A stretch of DNA of 15,062 bases from Ichthyophonus hoferi (lineage: Eukaryota > Opisthokonta > Ichthyosporea > Ichthyophonida > Ichthyophonidae), in NCBI GenBank assembly GCA_002751075.1, contig NAOQ01000342.1, positions 42,823 to 57,884 on the forward strand, in the 5' to 3' direction. A program made the position numbers and the translations under genes. Shown here piece after piece: positions 1 through 9,592 of the stretch (positions are counted from its first letter, which is position 1; each line of letters opens with the position of its first letter). Under the pieces are notes generated by a model, which did not search any database, had not been told where the DNA came from, and worked only from the letters and a program-made list of their open reading frames with translations.

Positions 1-422
1 GTACCCCATTTTATTAAGTATTTTGCTTGCTTTTGTACTTGTTTCTACTGCCGTCAGTGCATAACTATTTTTAGGGTAACTTACAACTTAACAGATCTTC
101 TATTGATCGATCAATCTATTAGATTGAAGGATATTGGATAACTAAGTAGTCCCGAGTCACTCCATTAAGTACTTACGATTAAAAAACTACAATCGTGATT
201 AACGATTTTGTAACGGTAATTAATTAATAATTTGTCAATCATCGCCTGATGCGCTAGTTACTAGAACTTTGGTTGACCTGCGTGTGGAATGGCATAGCAA
301 AGTTTATACGGCCCGTAGTGTGGGATGCGTTAACCAGGGTAGTCATCAAATATTTCGAACAGAAATGATAGATTACTTCATTAAAATCCATTAGGTTGCA
401 TTATATTATAACACAAGATATG

Positions 423-608
423 CTATCCATTTTTCTTCCGTTCCCATTCAGCTACCAACTTATCCAAGAATCCTCCATAAGTGGTTTTGTTGGTATATAG
501 TATTAGAAGTTGACTGAGATTGACAATAATATGATATAAATGCCAAATTATATGTATATCCATCACAGACAGCATGCAAAGAGTGTGCCATTGCAATTCA
601 ACTACTTC
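423..608 (-). pseudogene. coding-like scraps, possibly decayed piggyBac-type transposase
   Basis: Two overlapping minus-strand frames are open here. One runs from ATG 591 to stop 460 (43 codons) and contains LHAVCDGYTYNLAFISYY. The other ends at 423 and contains YGGFLDKLVAEWERKKNG. The D-GYTYN block resembles the stretch around the first catalytic aspartate of piggyBac transposases (usually D-S-x-T-G-Y-x-x-N). Further upstream on the same strand a different frame reads YHEQFMF near 700-720, which could be the DEQM box. The frames do not join, so if the match is real this is a decayed DNA transposon. Chance cannot be ruled out at this AT content. Confidence 0.2.
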
Positions 609-888
609 TTAGTAATAATGATAAAGTTATTAGTTATAATTATTATAATACTTGTCTAAACCTACCAAAAAATGTGCTCCAGGAAATGATATGAATTAGA
701 ACATGAACTGTTCATGATAGTACTAGTAGCCAACAAGTTTTTTCAATTGGAAATAATTAGAGAGGTTTGGTTCCTGTAACCTATATCCATTTATATTTGA
801 GGGAATACCAAAGTAAATGGTGTTTAACGTGTCTCCTTGCATTCAAGGAGTACAGATAGACTAGGACACATTTTTATTATTAAACAAG

Positions 889-963
889 TCAGCAGAGGTT
901 GAGGACTTGACCCATAAGATTGAACAATTAAGGAGATCGCAGCTAGTTGTGCAGCCAGGTTAA
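889..963 (+). CDS. possible terminal exon of a gene outside or split in the left flank
   Basis: An open frame reads SAEVEDLTHKIEQLRRSQLV and continues for four more residues to a TAA at 961-963. The composition is charged and heptad-like (coiled-coil), and GC is clearly above the flanks. An acceptor-like AAG lies just before it. Two canonical AATAAA signals follow at 1053-1058 and 1065-1070, about 90-105 nt after the stop, which is the expected layout for a last exon. The same frame stays open after the TAA for a further 30 codons, so a disrupted gene is an alternative. No family is recognised and the upstream exons are not identified. Confidence 0.25.
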   Translation, partial: SAEVEDLTHKIEQLRRSQLVVQPG

Positions 964-1052
964 ATGCCATTGTTGTTGGCTGATGGCGCAATGAGACCTC
1001 CAAGGAGTCTAGTAGAGGATTTTCTTCTTCTTTTTAACATTTTCAAGGTATA

Positions 1053-1070
1053 AATAAATTTGAAAATAAA
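1053..1070 (+). terminator. tandem AATAAA poly(A) signals
   Basis: AATAAA occurs at 1053-1058 and again at 1065-1070, downstream of the exon-like segment ending at 963. In this AT-rich DNA the hexamer also arises by chance. The call depends on that exon being real. Confidence 0.25.
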
Positions 1071-2117
1071 AGCCTGTAAAATTGTCTTTAATATCGTTCA
1101 AAGTGTGTGAAAGCGTTCAAAAATATATTGGCCTCAAATCCATTATATGTATCTAGTATAGCTGTCCAAAAAAAAATCATTTTTGAGTATAGTCACAGAC
1201 TTTCAAATATTATATATGATGATATTGTATTATTGATTAAAAATTATTGTGGGTAAGGTGTCTTGATCTGGTGCAAATAGATATAGATCAATTCTTACTA
1301 GCAATGTACATAAGAAGAATGTTGCTGAAATATTTACAATGTGTTACAATCGTTATTTATTTATTTACATATTTGCAGTAGAATATAACATATGCTTCAT
1401 TTATTTATTATCTGCTATTCATCTAATAGTAGAGATTATCTATCACACTTACGTAGTAGTTTTAATGGCATAAATCAGTGTGTGGTTGAAGTGAGGCCTT
1501 TAGTTGTGTATACCATATAGTTCGTTACCTGATATGCGTCATTTTCGGGGTAATGTCTTAAAATAAAGACAAGGTTTGCTTACGCTATATTTTACCGTCC
1601 CAACAAACTTTACTGAACATTTTTTTTCTTAAATGCAAAACAAAACAAAAATAGCGAGAAATAGATGAGATAAGGAAAGACATAAAAAGATACCATACAT
1701 TAAACATTTTAGTTTTACTTCCAATTAGAGTCAATATTCTTAGTAAACAAATAAAGCCAGGATTGAGGCATATAAATAAACATAGCCAATAAGATGATTC
1801 TCTGTGGTCAGATATTAACCAATTGTTACGCAGAAAGCATGGAAAATTGGATGCCGTGATTGAATGACCAATAAAAAAAAGGTAAAAAATAATTAAAATT
1901 GGACCGGGTTACCAGGTTACCATGTTTATAACCTATATATGTAGAACATATAATAATTATTATTTATAAAATAACAGTTATTAAAGTAAAATAACAATAA
2001 TAAAAATACGGAAGATATATATATATATTACCACCTAGTTATCTTTATTTTGATTGATAAACTGGTTTGCACCACTCTTCTTTTATAACAAACCAATCAA
2101 GACATCACTTCAGGATA

Positions 2118-2127
2118 GTCACGTGAC
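2118..2127. promoter_or_regulatory. GTCACGTGAC palindromic E-box
   Basis: This is a perfect 10-bp palindrome with a CACGTG core and GT/AC flanks. It is the preferred site type for MiT/TFE and USF class bHLH-zip factors (the CLEAR-type motif in animals). It lies about 1.1 kb upstream of the BAR gene ATG. Whether it is inside that gene's promoter is unknown because the transcription start is not placed. Confidence 0.3.
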
Positions 2128-2285
2128 ATTAAAGTCAAATTTATCTATTTATTTAAGTCTGAAACGAAAAAAAAAAAAATCAAGTTTATTTTAAAACTTT
2201 AATAATATTACGGCTTCAGAACTTAAAAAGTATGTGCTGGTATGAGAGAATTTATTACTAATACATAATATCATAAGATTTATAC

Positions 2286-2433
2286 ATGATTTTAAACTGA
2301 AAGTAAACTATATTACTATACCCTGGTTCAACCAATTCTTTAGTCATAACAAACATACTTTAAACACTAGCATAGCCCTGATAATGATTTTAAAATGAAA
2401 GTAAATTGCTATATTACCACACCCTGAACCAAC
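2286..2433. repeat. two diverged direct copies of a ~50-bp segment
   Basis: Positions 2286-2334 and 2384-2433 share the same order of blocks: ATGATTTTAAA, then TGAAAGTAAA, then CTATATTAC, then ACCCTG and CAACCA or CCAACA. The spacing is about 98 bp. The second copy has small insertions and substitutions. No function is apparent. Confidence 0.5.
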
Positions 2434-3189
2434 ATTTTTTGAAAATATCATAAAAACATGCGACAAAGGGAAAGATAATTATTGAAAAAAAAAAGCCAAT
2501 GACAAAGAAAGAAAGGATAATTCACATTATATACATATATAGAAGATATATAGGTATAAGATATGTGAACAAATCTATTAAATCTTTAAATCTTTATAAT
2601 CAATATTTGACTGGGCAGATTTGACTCTATTTGTGGTACTTTATAGTCTATAATTAGTTAAGATATATATAATAAACCTTGACTGTTATGTATTTATAAA
2701 GTAGGGAAGGAAGGGTTTACTATACCAAGCTATACCATACTATACTGGAAAGAAGATGGAAAGAAAGGAATGGATATAAGAGACATTATATTTCCCCTTT
2801 GCATTATGGTTTATTGTGATACATATATTACCATATTATGCTATATTATTTTATAAGGGTATGAATTTTTGCATGGTGTAGATATATATATATATATGCA
2901 TACACCGTTCTCTCTTTCTCCATTTACTTATTTATTTTTTGTAAATAACATAATGTAGGAAAATAGGGTTGATGTTAATCCATAAAGATATGTAGTGTAC
3001 TGTATTATATTATATCATATCATATTGTATTGTATTGTACTGTACTGTATTTTGTTGTATTGAGAGTTAGACAGGCAGGGTACTGAGAAAAGATTTAGAA
3101 CTGAAAGAACATCAAAGCTAGATGTTAGTAGAGGTACTCATATTCCCATATATAGTACTATAACACTAACATTATAACCCCACATTAAT

Positions 3190-3208
3190 CTCCCCCCAGA
3201 TAAACAAC
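3190..3208 (+). promoter_or_regulatory. 3' splice acceptor 9 nt before the BAR gene start codon
   Basis: A pyrimidine tract, CTCCCCCCAG, ends at 3199 and is followed by ATAAACAAC and then the ATG at 3209. This looks like a true acceptor, so the 5' UTR is probably interrupted. Either a cis intron joins an upstream non-coding exon, or a spliced leader is added in trans. The AACAAC before the ATG is a favourable start context. Confidence 0.5.
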
Positions 3209-6200
3209 ATGACGGACCGTATTAACGAGGCATTTGCGAATGCTCATATGGACGTTACAGTGGAGGGAATTACTGAAACCCTGAAGGATCTTAGTACTAC
3301 CTCTCAGAAATATATTGGGAGAGCTGTACAGGTATGATATAGTAGTGTAATGTAATGTGTTATGTTGGCGTGTAGTGTTGTTTAGTTTGATATTGTATAG
3401 TATAGTGTGATAGTATGTAATATACTATGATGCGTTGCAATTTAATACAATATCTTATTCTATATTATCCTATAATACATTATGTGTTAATATTGCTTTG
3501 ATAACAACCATAGTGGCATAAGCATAATGTGTTGAGTTGATATACAGCTATATATTTCTAGTCCGAATAACACGAATCATATATGAGTGATTAATTATGA
3601 TTGGCCAATATAACACAGCTCACAGAGGAGAGGCTTAACAACATGCCCGTTACCAAGATAGACCAATTGGATGAACCTAGAGAGGTATGCTATTTTATGA
3701 TTGGAGTATAGTCACATTTTACTATATATATAGTCTTTGATTAAGAATTGTAATGTTTATATAATGTTTTTTTAAAAAAATTATTGCATATATAGTTAGT
3801 ATATGTGTATGTATGTATATGTTATGTTGTAAACTCATATCTGTCTACGTAGTTTATTAACTAAAACATGATTACATAATGATATGGATTTGAATAATAC
3901 ATATAATATTAATTTTAAAATTATTCAGTTTTTGGTCAATCACTTATTTATTAGCTTTATATTGTATTGTATTGTATTGTGCTATGTGTTATTATACTTA
4001 TATATACTACCACTGTATTATTGCAATAATAATATTAGCAGATATAACTTGGTACATTAATAGAGTATTCTAGTATGTGGTAAGAGTTATTGTGATATTG
4101 TGTAATCAGTTGTGGGTAAACACAATCCTTATATGTGGCCCTATTCGCTAACATTGAATTCATTAAAGAGTATATATAAGCCTGAACAAAACTGTGTTTG
4201 GTATGGGTTTTATTAACGTCATAAATCGCTTTCTAATTATTCTAAGTAGTTTAAGTTTAATATCTCAATCTATGCCGGTGAGACTCAGGAGCAGTTAATA
4301 TAGTTAATTAGAAAATTGGCTGTGACATAATATATATATATATATATATATCACTGATGTCATACGTTATACCACACAGAGAGCACATGTTTTGATGGAA
4401 CAGACAGACTTGATTGTAAAGGAACTGGAATCCTTCCTAGATCCTACCCCTGGTATGTATAGTATATACTATGTTGTATTTTAAATGTACTGTATATACC
4501 ATAATATGGTTTATATCTATTGTTTGATTGGTTTGGCTAGTTTTGAGGAAGGCTTTTGTTTTTTTCTATTGGTATATTGAAGCACATAAAATTTTATTAT
4601 TATCACACATAACTTCTTTAACTTTTTAAATACTTACAATTAATTGGTCTCTGGATAATAACCAAAATTTCTATGACATGTAAATGCACTAAAGCATATA
4701 TACACTATTCAACTGACAATATATAACATACATATAAATACATACTTATAAATAAATGATACTTAACCAACTAGGTGTCAACTTGGAGAAGTTTCTGCCT
4801 ATCAGCAGGGGTAACACTGCTCCTACTAGTCGTTACCATCATATAGCCTCTACCCTTAGAACCGCATCTCTGGCGTATGGTGCTGATACTCCATTTGGTA
4901 TGTATATGTATGTCTGTATGTATGTATCTCCCAGATATATTTATTGTTACAGGCACACTCTACCAACTGTATTTATATTTCTATTACATCGTTTACCTTT
5001 CATTATTAGTATCCAACCCATATCCATCATTTTGACCTATATTGGCTCGTATATATTCAGAATCGCATCCTGATATACTCATTACAAAATTAATACTGGA
5101 GTTGGTTATACTCCAAATTATGGAAATATATGTATATATATACTAGATCACATAGACTAGCCTTGTATGGTTATTAGAAACGTCATCATACATGTCTTAA
5201 TTGCACTGCACCTTTCACCAATACTTAAATATTATTACTTTATTAGTATGCAATTAATAGATTAATCAGATTTAAAATTCTAATGTACTAATTAATTTTG
5301 TAACATAAGACTTAACCCGACTTGGAATGGATTATATCGGGTCAGGCTATATCATATGGCCTGATTACGAAAGGTCTAGGAAATTATTATTTGAGTTTAT
5401 ATTATTGGTTAGTACCTCTATGTTCAAGTGTGAGTGAATGCACATAGCTGTATTTATGTGGACTATCATATTTTTTTATTGTATTCTGCTATACTCCATT
5501 ATACTACATCTAGAGCACTAGGTCTCTCTAACCTATCTTATCCTATCCTATACTCCTATACTATATACTATAACATACAGGTAGAGTACTGGGACAGGTA
5601 GCAGATGCACAGGAAGATATCGGATCTGAGCATGTGAGCATTAGTGCTAGATCCCAGGACACTGTGACTAAACCAATGAAAGCTGTTGGCAAGGACCTAG
5701 CATTGCTATCGGTAAGGGATAGTCTAATTAATGACACATTGATATTTATATTATTCATACCAATACCAATATTTAAGCATGTCATAATGTATTATATACA
5801 TATTAATTATATAGTATATAGATCTACGTTTTCAATATATGTGGTTTTGCTCATTGGTTCACCTATCTGTTTTTAGTCCTATATCTCTTTCTGTTGGTCC
5901 TTTATGATTCTTAATTGCTGTCTTCATCACCCTCTTACCGTAATTATCTTACCATTATTCTGCATAGAATTTGATAATAGTATGATGGTTTTTATATATA
6001 AAAAAATCAAGCTGTTCTGTATATATGTATATCAGTTGGAAACAAATAGGGATTTCTGCCATTGACTGGTTCAATTTTTATTGATTATCTTGGATTGGTC
6101 TTTAATGCCAATAGATTGCATCAACTAGTTTTTTAGATTACATATGTAATAGTAATTGCTAATAATACTAAATGATTTTAAGTATATAAAGAAATAACCA

Positions 6201-7956
6201 AATTAATTAAATATTCCTGTTTCAATATATTATTATAAATATAATATTGCAATTGCACCAATCACATGTTCTGTGCTACCTTAACTGTCCAATCATTTCA
6301 GTGTCTAACACTAAAGAGAGAGAATAATAGTTTGTATTTGTTATAGAGTAAGTAAAAACTGTCATATCATATCATGCCATTATATTTACAGCACTAATTA
6401 GAAAGGTTTGGGCTTTAACCGATACTGATTGACTAAATTAATTAAATTAATGAGAAAGATAATTAATATAGCTATAACTTATCCTATCCTATCATGGCAT
6501 TAAATTTAAAAGTACCCGCTAGAAAGGATTGGACTCTTAACGGATAATACTAATTGACTATATATTATATACTATACAACCAGGCTAATGAGAGAGAGTT
6601 GGGAATGTTGAGGTTGGATCTGGATGCAGCCAAGGCTAAAGCCCGTAAAGCAACCGACAATGACCGTGTACTAGCGGTAAGTAATAGCAATGGTATGTAG
6701 ATAATTGTATATAGAGAGGGCGGGTGTTGGTGTGTTTGTTCTTATCGCTGTTATTATTACCATTATTACTGTTATAATATTTAATTTAAATGATGAAGCA
6801 ATTTAATTTTAACTTAATTCACCCATAGGCCGAGGCCCAGATCCGTCAGGCTCAGTATGATTTCGATCGTCAGTATGACAGGGTAGAACAACAGCTAAAT
6901 GACTTGGCTGAGATTCCTGTATGTGTCTATCTATCTATCTATTCTATCGTGATATATAATGAATACCAAGTTTTATGCTTTATTATCTAAGTATATACCA
7001 ATAATCCAATTTTATTGAAAATTATTTTAAACATAATGTATATATACCTTATATTATGTTAATTGTATTGCTGATATTTGATAGGATAAACAAGGTGCAG
7101 ATTAATCGATTGGAGGCGCATCATGTGCTTATATTATATATAATATCATATACTATAAATAGTATCACTGACGCCATTTCTGACATACATGGTGTGTTCC
7201 TATAGGCTGAACAGACTAAACTCCTACACGTATTGGTGGCGGAGCAGTTAGAATTCCATCGTAAATCAGCCGCTATCCTACAGGCATTGGCCAAGACCCT
7301 ACCAACCGCGGTAGAGGTCCAATCGTAAGCTACATTTATATTATATATATGTATGAGCGTTTGTGTTTGCATGGTGTAGTAGAAATATAACAAATACAAC
7401 ATTAATGCATAATTTTAATATGCATGTGTAATTGGCTAATTATGTGTAAGTCAGTACAGGTATGAATGCATAGTTAGGACTACCCTATTGCTATTGCTAT
7501 TACTATTACTATTATTATACTATATGTCTATCCCCAATATATCTCCTTTCCCTTGTAATAATAAAATGAACAAGATAGTAATATCACACCCAGGCACACA
7601 CTTACTCTACGTCTCTCTCATTTAACAGGAGCCTCCGTGACTCTATGAAGGGACAGTCCACTGGTAAGGCTGCCTTTAAGACAAAAGCCCCTCTGATCTG
7701 TGATGATGATGTGCAGGAAGATGGTCAATTCTGTACGTGTGTTTATACAGCTTTATATTATGCTATACTATATTCTGCTATATATAGTCTATTATACTAT
7801 ACTTATCCTACTCTCTCTCACAGGAACCCAAAAGATGGATGCCAGAGATACAGTCTAATTCCTGATTATCAATACGAGCCAAGTAAAATCATCACTGACC
7901 CAACGTATTCCAATTACAATCTAGTCTACCGTGTTCCACCCACTGTTTATATTTGA
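3209..7956 (+). CDS. BAR-domain membrane-curvature protein, endophilin-B/Gvp36-like, ten exons
   Basis: Spliced coding exons: 3209-3331, 3619-3684, 4380-4452, 4775-4897, 5581-5711, 6584-6676, 6829-6918, 7206-7324, 7629-7736, 7824-7956. All introns are GT-AG and phases join without a break, giving 352 residues. Residues about 30-275 form a classical BAR domain, a helical dimer that bends or senses membranes in endocytic and Golgi/endosomal traffic. The segment IGRAVQLTEERL matches the endophilin-B start (RAVQFTEEKL), and IDQLDEPRE recalls yeast Gvp36. LRLDLDAAKAKARKA fits BAR helix 2 (endophilin RRLDFDYKK), and HVLVAEQLEFHRKSAAILQ fits helix 3 (endophilin LVQAQLEYHKQAVQILQ). Residues 1-25 could form the N-terminal amphipathic helix of an N-BAR. 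No SH3 domain (ALYDF-type motif) follows. The C-terminal tail from about 290 is acidic (CDDDVQED) and then tyrosine-rich. The last intron's boundaries are the least certain. The ATG is the first after an acceptor at 3199. Confidence 0.85.
4329..4352. repeat. (TA)n microsatellite in intron 2
   Basis: About eleven TA dinucleotides in a row lie shortly upstream of exon 3 (acceptor at 4379). Expected to be length-polymorphic. Confidence 0.8.
6364..6562 (+). repeat. imperfect tandem duplication at the 3' end of intron 5
   Basis: The block at about 6364-6440 recurs at about 6482-6562. Shared pieces in order are ATCATATCAT or ATCCTATCCT, ATGCCAT or ATGGCAT, a TAGAAAGG element, then CGATACTGATTGACTA or GGATAATACTAATTGACTA. 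The period is about 118 bp. The second copy lies directly ahead of the exon 6 acceptor (6583), so the sequence feeding the branch point and pyrimidine region exists twice. Confidence 0.55.
7095..7124 (+). other. possible 30-nt cassette micro-exon inside intron 7
   Basis: A GC-richer 30-nt island lies between an AAG acceptor (7094) and GTGCTT. It would add VQINRLEAHH in phase 0 between residues 233 and 234, within the third BAR helix. Endophilin A aligns without any insertion here, so the main isoform probably skips it. The acceptor lacks a good pyrimidine tract. Confidence 0.2.
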
Positions 7957-8435
7957 GTATCACGCTTATGTGAAACGGTTATCCAATTATATTATTCTAT
8001 TTTCTACTTATAAATAGATAATTAAGACCGAGTCCATTTGGCCAATCATAGTGTCTGGTTCACTACTTTAATTGGCTGTCTTCTCATATTAACATTTTAA
8101 TGTCTTTAAAATATATAAACTATGTGCGTGTTGACTGTAGGTGATAATGATGTATTCTAGTACGTCATATAATCAAAATCTTTGAGACAGTAGGTTGTGG
8201 TTCCTGTTTTACCTTAGCCTACACCTACATCTTAACATATCACATTAGATCCTAATATACCATATATTATATCGTAACATGTCACAATAGGTCGATCTTC
8301 TTGTTTTACCTCGGCCCTACATTAGTATCAGTAGTCCTAGACGTACTTTAATGCCTCCAAGTATCTTGCTTGAGATTAATAAACTGTTGTCTCAGAACTT
8401 TCTCTCAGAACTTCATTAATCTTTCCTATTTAGGG
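7957..8435 (+). other. BAR gene 3' flank with poly(A) signal at 8378-8383
   Basis: GC content drops directly after the TGA at 7954-7956, which supports the end of coding. The first canonical AATAAA is at 8378-8383 and is followed by a GT-rich CTGTTGTCT, giving a 3' UTR of roughly 430-450 nt. An ATATAAA near 8109 followed by TATGTGCGTGTTG is a possible earlier site. A short duplicated phrase (CCTGTTTTACCTTAGCC near 8202 and CTTGTTTTACCTCGGCC near 8299) is also present. Confidence 0.45.
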
Positions 8436-8505
8436 TACTGGGAGGCTTCCTACATAGTAGCTACGGTAGAGTATATAGCACTCATTGGTAGTGAGCGTTG
8501 TCAGT
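8436..8505 (+). repeat. diverged solitary copy of the 101-bp repeat
   Basis: GGGAGGCTTCCTACATAGTA, a CTACGGTA block and CTCATTGGTAGTGAGCGTTG match the array monomer further right (GGGAGGTTTCCTACATACTA, TTACAGTA, CTCACTGGTAGTAAGCATTG). It is separated from the array by about 250 bp of unrelated AT-rich sequence. A 64-codon open stretch in that interval begins with TTG and has no other coding sign. Confidence 0.6.
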
Positions 8506-8749
8506 TTTAGGTCCAAATAACTCATTGCTTAGGTATCCTGCCTAAGAAAGTCCTGCTGACTTGTTTAATAATAAAAATGTGTTAGATATCTGTACTCCGG
8601 GTATACAAAAGGACACATTAAAATACCTCTTAATTCGGTATTATCTCCTAAACAAATATAGGCCACAGGAACGCTCCTATCTTTACTTACTATTCCCAAC
8701 ATTTACAATAAATTATCTGGAAAGAAATAAAAGGCTTATTTGTCACTCG

Positions 8750-9592
8750 GGCTAATCCTCTATTATTTTAATAAAGTAATTAGAATGCAGGGAGGTTTCT
8801 TATTTACTAGTTACAGTCTAGGATAGTACTCAGCGATACTAAGCATTATCAGGCTAATCCCCTATTATTCTAATATATATATATGTTCTCTTGAAAACTA
8901 TATTACATATCACAGATAACAAAAAAAAAAAATTTGAAGTAATAGTTTTTCACTACTATAAAAGATGTAAATTTTTTCAATTTATATATGTGGTTGTTCT
9001 GTTGTTCTCCTTTTGATCGGGAAAATTATAATTCGGATCGGGATAGTTGTAATTTGTATTGAAAACTCGTGTAAAGAAATTAGGATGCAGGGAGGTTTCC
9101 TACATACTAGTTACAGTATTTACATTACTCACTGGTAGTAAGCATTGTCAGGCCAATCCCCTATTACTTTAATAAAGTAATTAGGATGCTGAGAGGTTTC
9201 CTACATACTAGTTACAGTATTTACATTACTCACTGGTAGTAAGCATTGTCAGACTAATCATCTATTGTTTTAGTAAAGGATTTAAGATGCAGGGAGGTTT
9301 CTCATATGCTAGTTACGGTATACTACATTACTCATTGGTATTAAGGATTGTCAGGCTAATCCCCTATTGTTTTAATAAAGTATTTAAGATGCAGGGAGGT
9401 TTCTTATGTACTAGTTACAGTATATTACATTACTCACTGGTAGTAAGCATTGTCAAGCTAATACTCTATTCTATTAATAAAGCAATTAGGATGCAAGGAG
9501 GTTTCTTATATAATAGTTAAAGTATAATGTAGCACTTACTGGTAGTACGCATTGCATTGTCAGGCCAATCCTCCATAGTTCTAATAAAGCAA
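8750..9592 (+). repeat. 101-102 bp tandem repeat array
   Basis: Full monomers start at 9080, 9181, 9282, 9384 and 9486, so periods are 101, 101, 102, 102 and about 107. An earlier monomer starts near 8780, and the tail of another sits at 8750-8779. Each begins with GGATGCAGGGAGGTTTC or a close variant and continues TACTAGTTACAGTAT and CACTGGTAGTAAGCATTGTC. Each ends in a near-palindrome centred on AATAAA; at 9163-9181 the arms ATTACTTTA and TAAAGTAAT are perfect. Neighbouring copies at 9080 and 9181 are almost identical, outer ones more diverged. The monomer is unlike any family I recognise. Confidence 0.85.
8874..9070. other. ~200-bp insertion inside the tandem array
   Basis: The repeat is interrupted in its AATAAA tail and resumes at GAAATTAGGATGCAG. 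The inserted DNA starts with a TA tract, holds an A12 run (8922-8933) and a TTGATCGGGA/TCGGATCGGGA pair. TTGAAAACT occurs near both ends (about 8893 and 9059). No terminal inverted repeat or coding frame is visible. It could be a small transposon remnant or unrelated spacer. Confidence 0.4.

Larger units (their letters stand above)
1..3199. other. AT-rich flank upstream of the BAR gene
   Basis: No complete gene is visible in this stretch. It is AT-rich and contains several simple-sequence tracts, for example (TA)n near 2882-2898 and TATTG/TACTG runs at about 3001-3060. Two islands of higher GC (about 241-340 and 880-1010) look coding-like and have their own entries. A roughly 50-bp segment is present twice (2286-2334 and 2384-2433). 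The promoter of the BAR gene should lie in the right-hand part, but I could not place a transcription start. A splice acceptor just before the first ATG means the first exon may be well upstream. Confidence 0.6.

Noticed and set aside
224-394. 57-codon plus-strand frame with GC-rich core (LVDLRVEWHSKVYTARSVG)
   Set aside because: Codon-like composition, but the opposite strand is almost as open, with IPHYGPYKLCYAIPHAGQ. With no homologue or splice partners, strand and reality cannot be decided.
2322-2334. tRNA-like B box GGTTCAACCAA
   Set aside because: No A box or cloverleaf stems around it; it belongs to the small duplicated segment.
4756-5073. 105-codon frame as an independent gene
   Set aside because: Only 4775-4897 is coding, as exon 4 of the BAR gene. 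The rest reads into the intron after a GTATGT donor.
6789-6796. C-box-like ATGATGA in intron 6 as a C/D snoRNA
   Set aside because: No D box CTGA or terminal stem follows before the acceptor at 6828.
8561-8755. 64-codon open frame on the plus strand
   Set aside because: It starts with TTG, has AT-driven composition and lies between repeat copies with no splice or family signal.
9287-9520. 77-codon frame encoding a 34-residue repeat
   Set aside because: It is a by-product of 102-bp monomers. The 101-bp monomers next to it stop early, so it is not maintained as a gene.
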